A stretch of 64,000 nucleotides of DNA, from contig CAWASG010000001.1 of assembly GCA_963784615.1 (NCBI GenBank), positions 2,108,001-2,172,000 of the forward strand, in the 5' to 3' direction. The translations under genes and the position numbers were made by a program. Each line of letters begins with the position of its first letter. Positions within the stretch are counted from its first letter, which is position 1. Positions 26,613 to 34,879 of the stretch are shown in pieces. The notes beneath the pieces were generated by a model, which saw only the letters and a list, made by a program, of their open reading frames with translations, was not told the origin of the DNA and did no database searches. This stretch comes from UBA11403 sp963784615 (lineage in GTDB: Bacteria; Pseudomonadota; Gammaproteobacteria; Legionellales; Legionellaceae).

Positions 26613-27965
26613 ATGAGTAAACCTTTACACCCGATGGCTTTGTTTCGCCTGATGGTTCTTGGTCCACTAGCGAGCCGCGCTGAACTAAAGCGCGGTGAGG
26701 TTAAAAGTATTATCCGAAGTTTGGCTGCCGATCGTTATACTATTCCTGAGTCAAGACGAACGCATATCAGTGAAGAAACAATTGCGCGCTGGTACTACGA
26801 TTGGAAGCGAGGGGGTATCGAAGCACTGAATCCTAAACCGCGCATAGACAAAGGAAGTACACAAATTTCAGAAACCGTGCAAAGCAGAATTGTGATCCTT
26901 AAAAAGGATAAGCCTTCACGCTCAATTAACACTATTATTGGCATGATTGAGCGCGAAGGATTGGTTGCTAAAGACACATTGGCTCGGGCTTCCGTTCATC
27001 GCTTTTTACAACAACAGCACCTGTCAAAACGCATTATACCCAATCAAGACACTATTGAGCGCCGGTCATTCGTGGCTGCCCATGCAGGAGATATTTGGCA
27101 AGGAGATGTACTTCATGGCCCACGGATACAAACGCCATCAGGCATGCGGAAAACGTACTTGGTTTCATTGATTGACGATTCCTCACGTCTTATTACACAT
27201 AGTGCGTTTTGTCTTGGAGAAACAGCCCTCGATATAGAGGGCGTGCTCAAATCAGCTGTATTGAAACGAGGCGTACCGTATAAATTGATTATTGATAATG
27301 GCCCTGCATACCGATCCGAGTCATTACAAACTATTTGTGCACACTTAGAGATACGGCTTGTCTATTGTCGCGCCCGAGAACCCGAGGGCAAAGGTAAGCT
27401 CGAACGTTTTCATCGCACATTTAGAGAACAATTTATCGATGAGCTTGATATCGATAAAATTCGTGATTTGGGTGATCTTAATGCTCGCCTTTGGGCCTGG
27501 ATTGAGCATGTTTATCATATTCGTTTGCATGGTGGGTTAGATAAGAAAACACCGCTTGATAGTTGGAGAGACGACCTGCTTCACGTGCGCCCTCTAACGC
27601 CTTATTTCGCCAATAAAATCGATGATATTTTTTACCATCGTGCTGAGCGAGTTGTTCGCAAAGATGGAACGATCAGTTGGGATGGCAAGATGTTTGAGGT
27701 ACATCACAACCTTGTCGGTGAGAAAGTGACGTTGGTGTTTAATCCGCACACAAATATTGCTGTTCGGGTTGAAACAGCCTTCGGTGACAACTTGGGAGCC
27801 GCTGTTTTATTAGATTTAGACGCCAATCTTAATCGTAAACGCCAACGACCACATGCAGCACCTTCGCCTGAAGGAATCCAGCGTGAGCACAATGTCGAAT
27901 TGGTTTTTGAAGACTATGTCGAGTCCATTGGCACCTTTGCACAAACAACCGGTGAGGACAATTAA
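26613..27965 (+). CDS. DDE transposase with Mu-type C-terminal domain (transposon 1)
   Basis: 450 residues. The N-terminal helical DNA-binding region (about 1-140) has SEETIARWYYDWKRGG and a second HTH-like ASVHRFLQQQ. The RNase-H-fold integrase core follows, with predicted catalytic residues D165 (WQGDVLHG), D228 (LIIDNGPAY) and E264 (GKGKLERFHR), spaced 63 and 36 as in retroviral-type DDE enzymes. A small beta-barrel domain resembling the Mu transposase C-terminus (TISWDGKMFEVHHNLVGEKV) lies near 350-385. It should cut and join the element ends, with the ATPase encoded next door regulating target use. The stop codon abuts the ATPase ATG. Confidence 0.9.
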   Translation: MSKPLHPMALFRLMVLGPLASRAELKRGEVKSIIRSLAADRYTIPESRRTHISEETIARWYYDWKRGGIEALNPKPRIDKGSTQISETVQSRIVILKKDKPSRSINTIIGMIEREGLVAKDTLARASVHRFLQQQHLSKRIIPNQDTIERRSFVAAHAGDIWQGDVLHGPRIQTPSGMRKTYLVSLIDDSSRLITHSAFCLGETALDIEGVLKSAVLKRGVPYKLIIDNGPAYRSESLQTICAHLEIRLVYCRAREPEGKGKLERFHRTFREQFIDELDIDKIRDLGDLNARLWAWIEHVYHIRLHGGLDKKTPLDSWRDDLLHVRPLTPYFANKIDDIFYHRAERVVRKDGTISWDGKMFEVHHNLVGEKVTLVFNPHTNIAVRVETAFGDNLGAAVLLDLDANLNRKRQRPHAAPSPEGIQREHNVELVFEDYVESIGTFAQTTGEDN

Positions 27966-28766
27966 ATGTACCAATCATTTTTTGGTTTAACCCAAGCCCC
28001 CTTAGGAAAAAAAAGTATCCAATTATGGGATAACGCCCAGCTTGCAGGCCTTGCTCAACAGTTTAATTGGCTTCTTCAATCACCTGGCGTTGGATTACTC
28101 ACAGCAGAGCCTGGACTTGGGAAAACGGCTGCACTTCGACAACTAACCAGCACTTTAAACCCACATCAATACAGCGTTTTCTACATCGCCGAGACAGATT
28201 TTGGTCGACTGGATTTTTATCGTCAAATGGCGCTGATACTTGGACTTGCTTCTTCTTATCGTCGTGCTCAGTTATGGCGTGATATTAAGGAGTACATCAT
28301 TCACTTGGCTACTCAAAAGAACATTATGCCAGTATTCATTATTGATGAAGCACAAAATCTTCCATCTGAATTTTTTCGTGATTTCCCAGCTTTCCTCAAT
28401 TTTGTCTTTGATTCCAAAGACTACATGACCGTTTGGTTGGTAGGCCACCCGGAGCTCGCTCGCGAGATAGGGAAACCCGCTAATGCTGCATTAGAATCTC
28501 GGATCCAAGCACGTTGTGAACTGAAGCCAATTCTTGAGCGCGATGCATTTAAGCAGCTTATTGAACATGGTTTTTCTCAGGCTGGATGTACGCATCAGTT
28601 GTTGTCCGACTCAGCTCTTGAGCTGCTCCGAATGTCCTCAAAAGGTAATCCAAGACAAGCACATAAACTCATTGTTACATCACTGCGATTGGCTACTGAT
28701 AAAAAAATCAATCATCTACCAGATGATATCATCAAGGAGGCCATCGCTCTGTTGAAACAAATTTAA
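27966..28766 (+). CDS. ExeA/TniB-type AAA+ ATPase (transposon 1)
   Basis: 266 residues of the GspA/ExeA-like AAA family, the type also used as TniB/TnsC/MuB partners. The N-terminal YQSFFGLTQAPLG motif is followed by Walker A AEPGLGKT (residues 47-54; the usual first Gly is Ala), Walker B VFIIDEAQ (D127, E128), and a sensor/arginine region GNPRQAHKLI near 228. The domain would bind DNA and the transposase to select and mark the target site. It directly follows the transposase gene with no spacing, and a terminator follows. Confidence 0.88.
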   Translation: MYQSFFGLTQAPLGKKSIQLWDNAQLAGLAQQFNWLLQSPGVGLLTAEPGLGKTAALRQLTSTLNPHQYSVFYIAETDFGRLDFYRQMALILGLASSYRRAQLWRDIKEYIIHLATQKNIMPVFIIDEAQNLPSEFFRDFPAFLNFVFDSKDYMTVWLVGHPELAREIGKPANAALESRIQARCELKPILERDAFKQLIEHGFSQAGCTHQLLSDSALELLRMSSKGNPRQAHKLIVTSLRLATDKKINHLPDDIIKEAIALLKQI

Positions 28767-28771
28767 AAATA

Positions 28772-28805
28772 AAAGCTCCCCAAGGTGCTTGCCTTGGGGA
28801 GCTTT
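28772..28805 (+). terminator. Hairpin terminator at the end of transposon 1 operon
   Basis: AAAGCTCCCCAAGG and its exact complement CCTTGGGGAGCTTT pair around a short loop (TGCTTG overlap), six bases after the ATPase stop codon. The stem ends in TTT. It lies inside the right end of the transposon. Confidence 0.85.
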
Positions 28806-28890
28806 GTCTCAGGTTAATTAAATAGGGACGAGATATGTAAATTAGAGTGAGACGTTACAATTGGGCGCGGATGGCGAAACGATGACTGAG

Positions 28891-29095
28891 ACCGACAATT
28901 GCTTTTGAGGTCACTCAATGGCGCTGATGTGCAACCCGTTGTTTATAAATCACACTTGAATATCAAAGGTCCTGTCCTGAATTTTGCCTGTAAATCGATT
29001 ATATATGTTTTAAGTTTTTATAAATGCTTGTTTGACAGGATTTAATCCTTGGTCTAAAAATTATATACACATGTGTTTTTTTTATGGAGATAGTC
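28891..29095. other. Intergenic leader before the low-complexity protein
   Basis: No gene seen. A/T-rich sequence with TTGACAGG (29032) and a TATATACACATG stretch about 25 bases later could serve as a promoter for the gene starting at 29096; a Shine-Dalgarno GGAGA precedes its ATG. Confidence 0.4.
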
Positions 29096-31474
29096 ATGCC
29101 AACAAGCAAAAGAAATCAAAAGGTAAATCAAGCAGTGAATCAAATTAAAAAAGAAATAAAAGAACGGCAAAAAGCAGAGGCTGCAGATGCTGCAAAGTCT
29201 AGTGCAGATGCTTCAATGTCTAGTGCAGATGCTTCAATGTCTAGAGCGTATACGACAGGGGAATTACTTATTGTATTTATGGGTGCCTCGGTGGGAAATT
29301 TACTAGCAGCGGCGGGAAATTTACTAGCAGCAGCTGCTTCATATACATCGATGGGAAGTTCTGATGACAGTGACTCTGATGACGAGCACTTCTCAGCGCG
29401 TCTTCCTGAGGCACATGCTGATACAGGCAATGTGTCCCAAGATCAGACTGAAGAAATCAAGAAAAAGCTCGCTGATGTGTTTGCCGTATATGCTGCTGAA
29501 ATGGAAAAAGCGCTTAAAGAGTATTTCCTGGCTATCCAACAAGATAGTAATGTCTTATTAGAAGATGCCAAGCTCGCAAAAGCTCAAAAAGATACAGGTA
29601 CACCTACCTCTGCACCACCAAATAGCCCAATGACGGATGCCTTGCCTTCACCAGGTTATGTTGGATCATTGACAGACATATCACCTACCCCACCAAACAC
29701 ACCAACTGAAATTTCACCTTCGATGGGTGTTTCATTTGATGGCTTACCAGATTCGGGGGAAACGAGTTCCTCTGTTATGTCGTATAGTCGAGGCTCGACA
29801 CCAGCGGAAGAGGTTGTGCTTAGCGAGGCTGTTAAAAATGAATTATCGTATTTACTTAACCTTTATCAGCGTGTTCTTAAATTTTCGATTCATAGTCAGT
29901 TTAATCGTCATCTGGCTAAAGTTGACATTAATAAAGCGCTAGATAGCCTGAATAAAAATGAGAAGTTGTCTCTTGACGACAAGGAAAGAATTGAGCGTTC
30001 GCCACTGGGTAAAGTTTTACAAGCAGCAGGCAATGAAAAGGATTCTATATTTTTCCCGAAAACGCTAACTGATATAATGGAATCTTGGTTAAAAACGCCA
30101 CAAGGCCAAAGTATACAAGCTACTCGTGACGCGCACGCAAAAGGCGCTGAAGAGAGGGGGGCTGCAGAGAAAAAGCAAAAAGAAGCATTAGCAGCCAGGC
30201 TGGCTGAAAAGAAGCGAATGGAACTTAAGGATAAAGCTGAGCTCTCGAATTTAGAGAAGTTAGAACAGGGTCAAAGACAGAAGATGCAAGATGATTCATC
30301 TGTATTCGCACAATCAATTATGGAACCAGAGCGGGCTTTAAGAGAGCATACAAAACAAGATGAAACTACAAAACAGAAAAATAAAACCGCAGCACTTAAG
30401 AAAATAAAAGTATCTATGCGTGCTTTAGAGAGCAACGAAAAAGAATTAAGGCAAGGTATCAATGATGCAGAGTCGTTTGAATTTCAGGATTTGATGAACA
30501 AAGCAGCACTGGACAAAGGTGCACTGCCTAAAAATGTGCTGCCTAAAGGGCAAGGACGAAGAGGAAAAGGAGCAAAAGCAGAAGCAACAGCCGAAAAAGT
30601 AGCAACAAAAATAGCAACAGCTCCTTCTACAGCGAGCGCTGATCTTTCGCGTCCAAGTGCAGCATCAACTGGCGGGGATGAGAGTCAAGCGGCCGTGAAT
30701 TTGCATGTAAGTAAAGAAGTTAGTTCTGATTTTGATATAGATGAAGGTGTAGATTTAAGTGCTCACACGGGACCTAAAACTAACAGACCCGAAACACACG
30801 ACTTTTCTGATGGCCCAATAAGCGCAGCTGATGAAGCAAGACCAGTAGACGGTCCGGCTGTTGTGCCTGGATCCGCTAGTCTTCATGGAATTGTTAGTGA
30901 TGTCAGTCACGATGGTCCACCTGTCGTGCCTGGCGACGGAGGTCTGGATAGACCACTGACAGATAGCGGTTTCCTTAATGGTCCTAAGTATGGGCCCGCA
31001 GCCGCCGTACCTGCCAGGGGTAATTTAGGAGATCCCACAACAGAAGATGAAATATCAGACAATATTATTTCTGCAATGAAGGATGCAATAGAGGCTGCGA
31101 AGAGTAGTTGGGGCTATGATTTTGGTGGAAAGGTGAAAATTTTAAGTGAAAGCATGGCTCTATATCAGGCGACTCATGAGCCCGCTGTCAAGGATAAAGC
31201 GTTAGAAACTTTCATTTTTAAAGCAATTGAAGCAAGAAATACCTTAGGTCTTTTTATTGGTAAAAAGGCAGATGGTCATACAAAATCTGCCACAGTTTTT
31301 TTGGGAGCTTTAAATCCAGCAGCTAACCGCAAAATATCCTCGTTGTTAGCAACGATAGTTCAAAAACCTCCTCTTCATAGTCTAAATGAGAGTACGTTTG
31401 CGAAGCTGGCAATCGATGCTAAGGCAGAGAGATTAAGAGAACAAACACCTCCTGAATCGACCCCGGGTACATAA
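29096..31474 (+). CDS. Low-complexity, coiled-coil protein (792 aa), possible secreted protein
   Basis: Start at the ATG after GGAGA; an in-frame ATG twelve bases earlier overlaps that site. Layout: a basic helical N-terminus, tandem seven-residue SSADASM units (about residues 38-52), and a hydrophobic stretch with a tandem GNLLAAA (about 54-80). A Ser/Asp-rich acid patch and a Pro/Thr/Ser-rich linker (about 165-235) follow. A strongly charged coiled coil spans about 350-460. A region with DGPxVVPG-type repeats lies near 580-645, and the last 130 residues are globular and helical. The nucleotide repeats are 21 bp long, showing recent expansion. No enzyme motif is seen. Composition resembles effectors of intracellular bacteria; function unknown. 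Confidence 0.65.
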   Translation: MPTSKRNQKVNQAVNQIKKEIKERQKAEAADAAKSSADASMSSADASMSRAYTTGELLIVFMGASVGNLLAAAGNLLAAAASYTSMGSSDDSDSDDEHFSARLPEAHADTGNVSQDQTEEIKKKLADVFAVYAAEMEKALKEYFLAIQQDSNVLLEDAKLAKAQKDTGTPTSAPPNSPMTDALPSPGYVGSLTDISPTPPNTPTEISPSMGVSFDGLPDSGETSSSVMSYSRGSTPAEEVVLSEAVKNELSYLLNLYQRVLKFSIHSQFNRHLAKVDINKALDSLNKNEKLSLDDKERIERSPLGKVLQAAGNEKDSIFFPKTLTDIMESWLKTPQGQSIQATRDAHAKGAEERGAAEKKQKEALAARLAEKKRMELKDKAELSNLEKLEQGQRQKMQDDSSVFAQSIMEPERALREHTKQDETTKQKNKTAALKKIKVSMRALESNEKELRQGINDAESFEFQDLMNKAALDKGALPKNVLPKGQGRRGKGAKAEATAEKVATKIATAPSTASADLSRPSAASTGGDESQAAVNLHVSKEVSSDFDIDEGVDLSAHTGPKTNRPETHDFSDGPISAADEARPVDGPAVVPGSASLHGIVSDVSHDGPPVVPGDGGLDRPLTDSGFLNGPKYGPAAAVPARGNLGDPTTEDEISDNIISAMKDAIEAAKSSWGYDFGGKVKILSESMALYQATHEPAVKDKALETFIFKAIEARNTLGLFIGKKADGHTKSATVFLGALNPAANRKISSLLATIVQKPPLHSLNESTFAKLAIDAKAERLREQTPPESTPGT

Positions 31475-31695
31475 TTGGATCGATGAGTCCAGGGATCGAT
31501 GGGGTCGGTGTCGTTTGATTTTTTGCCTACAGTCATGATGGATCCTTTGGTGTCATCATGGCTGTCATTTTATTTAAAAATATAGGTGTCGCGTCTATTG
31601 ATCTCACTATTTAATTCGAAAAAATCGTTGGGTTTAAAATGATAAGATCTTTAACCGAATGCCACGAAGTTAAGGAAGAAATGATTGGTGTACGC
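31475..31695. other. Intergenic stretch without a gene
   Basis: Contains short repeated words (GATCGATG twice near 31478-31502; GTGTCATCATGGCTGTCA beside CAGTCATGATGGATC forms an imperfect inverted repeat around 31533-31570), which could act as a hairpin terminator for the upstream gene. No open frame of interest. A palindromic repeat begins at 31696. Confidence 0.35.
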
Positions 31696-31770
31696 GTAGG
31701 TTGGGTTGAGCGATAGCGAAGCCCAACATGACGATTTTGTTGGGCTTCGCTATCGCTCAATCCAACCTAC
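31696..31770. repeat. Palindromic intergenic repeat, copy 6 (compensated stem)
   Basis: The stem reads GCGATAGC on the left and GCTATCGC on the right. Relative to the GCGAGAGC copies both arms have changed together. The loop is TGACGATTT. One unpaired change (CTCAATCCAACC) is present in the right arm. The right outer arm continues TCCGATTAATTCCCTTAAAC and ends GGCAGTG near 31801. Confidence 0.9.
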
Positions 31771-31819
31771 TCCGATTAATTCCCTTAAACTTATGGCAGT
31801 GAGGGAGGGCGTTGCGCAG

Positions 31820-32539
31820 TCATCCGTTCGCGGTTGATGCTCTTCCAGGAAGTGGCGGCTGCCAATCGCTTTCGCGCGCATTCGTAAGGTTTCGTTGAAC
31901 GTTAGCCGGGTGTGCGGGACGAAAGAAAAAGCTCCGAACTTTTCTGAAAGCCGCTTCATTCAAATCATCGGTCACTTTAGACGCTTGCTTGCTGACCCAT
32001 GAAGCAGCGCCTTGCAATGCAAGGCTTGCTTGCTCCTTTTTCTCGGAAATTAAAGTGAATGCCGCCGCACAATGGGGCTCAGCGGCAACCGCTTCTAATC
32101 CAGCATTCGCTTCTGCTTTTGCCTGTATTGCAAGTATCTTTGCATATACGAGCAGCTGCTCTATCGGTGTCATTTCCCGCGAGATGGTGTCATCTGTTAG
32201 CTGTGTATCCGCTTCATCGATGACGTCTATATCATCGTCAAATATACTGGTGAACGTATGATGGGAGATGACACGTGTTAAATAGTCATTGGCATCTAAA
32301 GCCGGGTTATGCATTTGAATTTTTTCCTCAAACAACTGCATCTGGTTTAAAACGCAAGCTAATACAGCCAGGTCTAATTTTCCAATATGGGTGGTTAGAT
32401 TGATTGAGTCCAATTCCTTTTTTATTTTTACTCGAAACGGAATGTAATTGATGTTGTTAATGGCGATGCTCAGTTTATTTTTCAGTGCTTCAAAATCATC
32501 AATCTTCAATTGTTGCAATATTTCTTGTGCGGTGGGCAT
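31820..32539 (-). CDS. Hypothetical protein (239 aa)
   Basis: Unrecognised. AAGGA lies eight bases before the ATG at 32539. The sequence is mostly helical: residues 1-75 look compact, an acidic loop FDDDIDVIDEADTQLTDD is near 100-117, and an Ala-rich helical stretch (about 128-190) follows. The tail is basic and Pro/Arg-containing (FFFRPAHP ... QPPLPGR). No membrane segment or signal peptide. It follows the acyltransferase-like gene by 36 bases on the same strand, with a small GC-rich hairpin (32559-32579) between them, so it may be the third gene of that operon. Confidence 0.55.
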   Translation of the reverse strand: MPTAQEILQQLKIDDFEALKNKLSIAINNINYIPFRVKIKKELDSINLTTHIGKLDLAVLACVLNQMQLFEEKIQMHNPALDANDYLTRVISHHTFTSIFDDDIDVIDEADTQLTDDTISREMTPIEQLLVYAKILAIQAKAEANAGLEAVAAEPHCAAAFTLISEKKEQASLALQGAASWVSKQASKVTDDLNEAAFRKVRSFFFRPAHPANVQRNLTNARESDWQPPLPGRASTANG

Positions 32540-32575
32540 TTAAATTGTCCTTGTTCGATTAGGGGCTGTCAGCCC

Positions 32576-33892
32576 CTAAGATGTTATGACTCGATCTGCA
32601 AAAATCAAACGATGAATCTCTGCAACAAAGTTATCTTTAATCTGCTCAACTTCGGCTAAGGTATAGCAAGCTTTACGAAAATTGATACCCAAAGACAATT
32701 GATCATTGAATGTCGTGAGATTAAAGACGATGGGGCACACCATCGCTGTGGGCGAAAAACGGATGTATTGGTTGATGTTGTTGAGTAGAGAGGCGTCTGT
32801 GTGGCGCAAATCCATATTGGAAATACCCACAGTAATGGGTGTGTTTTTACTAAATAGACGATATTGACTGAGCTTATTTTTTTTTCTATCCAAAATAAAG
32901 TTTTGTACTTTAAATAGAAGTGATTGCTTGACTGCAACGTTGTTATTTTTTAATCGTTTGGTTTGCGAGCGGATCCTTTGGCTCAAAACGCGAAAGGGGA
33001 CTTGTTCAGGAGATTTAAACGATAAATAGAAAAAACCAAGAAACAATGAAAAGATGCTGGATAACGGGAGGTGACTCTGGTTTCTTATATTGGAGATCAC
33101 GGCAATAATGATGCGATCACGTTTCGGCTTGAACCATTTTCGTTTAATGGTTGCCCGCTTTTTCTGTGTCACCTCACCAAATAACTGAGCCAAAATTGTT
33201 AAAAAAAGATCGTTCAAGGTGATGTTTTCAGCTTTACACCGCTTGGTCAATCGCTCCAGGATCGTTTGGTCAAAGACATAAGAACAGTTGCTGCTGTTGG
33301 TTTGCTCTGGATGACTCACAGGGGTGCGAAAGGCGCGTGAAAATCGCAAAGCACTTTGAACAACGGTCACATAGCGATGGTAAAAAGCCAGTTTTCCATA
33401 AATGGGCTTAAAGCAATCGCGCATTGAGGGCGCCGCTAACGTTAACTCTTGCGCAGTGTCTCCCCGCATATGCGCGAAAATCGACTCGATTAAACGACTA
33501 ATTGCATAGGCGTCCGCGACCCAATGATTGTAGGTGATGGACAAATACAGCGTCGATTGCTCTGAAATGATAAAAAAACGCAGGGGAAGGTCATTCGGCA
33601 GAAACACGTGATTCATTTCATGTTCAGTATGTTGATGAAGAGAGAGCGCGCGCGTTTCAAGATTCAGCATGTGCTGGTCGGGAGTAAATGTGACACATTG
33701 ATTATCAGGTGAGAATTGTGGACGTCCTATGCCAAGGCTACCGACAACATGATTGATTGAGTTTTGGAGTAAGTCCAGCGGCACGTTTTCTGCCTTAATT
33801 GATACGGAGTGGACGGCACTGTATGGCGATAAAGCACTTAATCGCAGCATCAGTTGCTGATAATCATTCAGAGCTAGCCGTCCATTTGGCAT
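32576..33892 (-). CDS. Condensation-fold acyltransferase-like protein
   Basis: 438 residues with the architecture of the CoA-dependent acyltransferase/condensation superfamily (NRPS condensation domains, wax-ester synthases, PapA-type enzymes). An N-terminal half carries the catalytic HxxxD at H123-W-V-A-D127 after a SITYN strand, a variant of HHxxxDG. The C-terminal half contains LNDLFLTILAQLFGE (about 225) and an INRN-like IAVISNIRNQS, with a SNMDLR strand near 365. It would join an acyl group to an alcohol or amine; the substrate cannot be read. It starts ten bases after an ICMT-like methyltransferase gene on the same strand. The two could modify one lipid or small molecule. Confidence 0.65.
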   Translation of the reverse strand: MPNGRLALNDYQQLMLRLSALSPYSAVHSVSIKAENVPLDLLQNSINHVVGSLGIGRPQFSPDNQCVTFTPDQHMLNLETRALSLHQHTEHEMNHVFLPNDLPLRFFIISEQSTLYLSITYNHWVADAYAISRLIESIFAHMRGDTAQELTLAAPSMRDCFKPIYGKLAFYHRYVTVVQSALRFSRAFRTPVSHPEQTNSSNCSYVFDQTILERLTKRCKAENITLNDLFLTILAQLFGEVTQKKRATIKRKWFKPKRDRIIIAVISNIRNQSHLPLSSIFSLFLGFFYLSFKSPEQVPFRVLSQRIRSQTKRLKNNNVAVKQSLLFKVQNFILDRKKNKLSQYRLFSKNTPITVGISNMDLRHTDASLLNNINQYIRFSPTAMVCPIVFNLTTFNDQLSLGINFRKACYTLAEVEQIKDNFVAEIHRLIFADRVITS

Positions 33893-33902
33893 CTTTTTAA
33901 CT

Positions 33903-34484
33903 TCACACTATGGGTAAAAACCGATTGGTTTGATTGATGTATTGTTGATAAGTTACACCATAAATCTTTGTTAGATACCGCTCTTCTCTAATGGCTTCCA
34001 AAGTGAATATAAACCAGTGAATACAGAACAGAACAACCATCGCGCCGGTTTGAACTGATAATAAGCTACCGAGCATCAGCAGCATGGACAATGCATAAAT
34101 TGGATGGCGAATATGTTTGAAAGGGCCATCGGTAATGAGTGTGTTTTTCTCTTTAGGATCAATGCCAATGCGCCAGGAATTGCCCATGTAATACCAGCAA
34201 TAAAGCGTTAACGAGAGCGCAATCAGACAAAAGAAAGAGCCTAGCCAACCAAGGGATGAGGATAAGGCAACATTGAAGAACGCGGCTCGCCAAGGTAGGG
34301 CCATCCAGCAGATAATGAGCGGGAGCATGATCAAGCGAGATAAAAATCCGAGAGATTCTTTGGGAATAACATTCGGTGTTTTTCCTATTTTTGACGTAAT
34401 CCGAATGACTTTAATACAAACAATCAACCAGTACGCGCTCACACAACTTGCGCATAAAAATGCAAAAGGATTTGTTACGACCAA
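33903..34484 (-). CDS. Membrane methyltransferase of the isoprenylcysteine/phospholipid family
   Basis: 193 residues with four or five membrane segments and the C-terminal signature of the ICMT/PEMT family: DGPFKHIRHPIYALSM (about residues 118-133), then EAIREERYLTKIYG and YQQYINQTNRF. These residues bind S-adenosylmethionine at the membrane face. The substrate is unknown; bacterial members methylate lipids or quinone-like and small polar groups. It precedes the condensation-fold protein gene with an 11-base gap and is probably the first gene of that operon. GAGG lies before the start. Confidence 0.8.
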   Translation of the reverse strand: MVVTNPFAFLCASCVSAYWLIVCIKVIRITSKIGKTPNVIPKESLGFLSRLIMLPLIICWMALPWRAAFFNVALSSSLGWLGSFFCLIALSLTLYCWYYMGNSWRIGIDPKEKNTLITDGPFKHIRHPIYALSMLLMLGSLLSVQTGAMVVLFCIHWFIFTLEAIREERYLTKIYGVTYQQYINQTNRFLPIV

Positions 34485-34514
34485 TTGAACCTCCTCAATA
34501 ATAAAAAACGTCTA

Positions 34515-34870
34515 GTACTTCATCCATTTAGTTTTGACCGCTTCGTCTTTGAGCGCGAAGCGGTTCGGAGCAACAATTCCCGCCGTAAAACCGAAGCTAA
34601 TAAGGGCATGCCTTCTCCCGCCTGCGGGAGAAGGTGCCCGACAGGGCGGATGAGGGTGGATCAAACGATTGTGATTTGATCTACCCTCACCCACCCTGTC
34701 GGGCACCCTCTCCCATCAATGGGAGAGGGCCATCCTACTGATTATCGGTTTTTACGGCGGGAATCGGTGCTCCTAACCCCTGGATTGCCGCGCTTCGCTT
34801 GCAAAGACATTATTCAAAATTTCACCAATCTGGATATGCCAACCGGTCAAAACTAAATGGAAACGGTACC
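34515..34870. repeat. Second MITE-like element with nested palindromes
   Basis: CCATTTAGTTTTGACCG (34524-34540) and CGGTCAAAACTAAATGG (34844-34860) are exact inverted copies. The ends continue to GTAC on both sides, as in the element at 13589-13810. Inside are more inverted repeats: TTCCCGCCGTAAAACCG against CGGTTTTTACGGCGGGAA, then a GGTGCCCGACAGGG / CCCTGTCGGGCACC pair with GGGAGA/TCTCCC stems around GATGAGGGT. A half copy of the GCAATCCAG palindrome is near 34783-34806. No gene lies in this region of about 395 bases. Confidence 0.8.
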
Positions 34871-34879
34871 AGTATATCA

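Larger units (their letters stand above)
25776..28859 (+). mobile_element. Transposon 1: zinc-ribbon/HTH, DDE transposase, ExeA-type ATPase; 6-bp target duplication
   Basis: Ends are set from the sequence. The left end reads TGTAATGTCTCG and the right end, read inward, TGTAACGTCTCA. Both begin with TGTAA and contain GTCTC. ATTGGG directly abuts both ends (25770-25775 and 28860-28865) as a target-site duplication. Sub-terminal TATCTCG-type motifs occur about 35 bases inside the left end and 21 inside the right, as for transposases that bind repeated sites. Three co-directional genes fill the 3084 bp. TG...CA ends, a Mu/Tn7-type transposase and an AAA+ partner place it near the Tn5053/Tn7/Mu group, though no TniQ or TnsA is present. 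It sits in an older palindromic unit, so it harmed no gene. Confidence 0.9.
25641..28890. repeat. Pair of 23-bp inverted arms split by the transposon
   Basis: The 23 bases at 25641-25663 (beginning CTCAGTCATCG) recur exactly in inverted form at 28868-28890 (ending CGATGACTGAG). CAATTG sits just outside each arm. Removing the 3084-bp transposon and one copy of its 6-bp duplication leaves a palindrome-bounded unit of about 160 bp, itself containing the palindrome at 25662-25737. The region 25492-25775 holds no gene. Confidence 0.85.
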
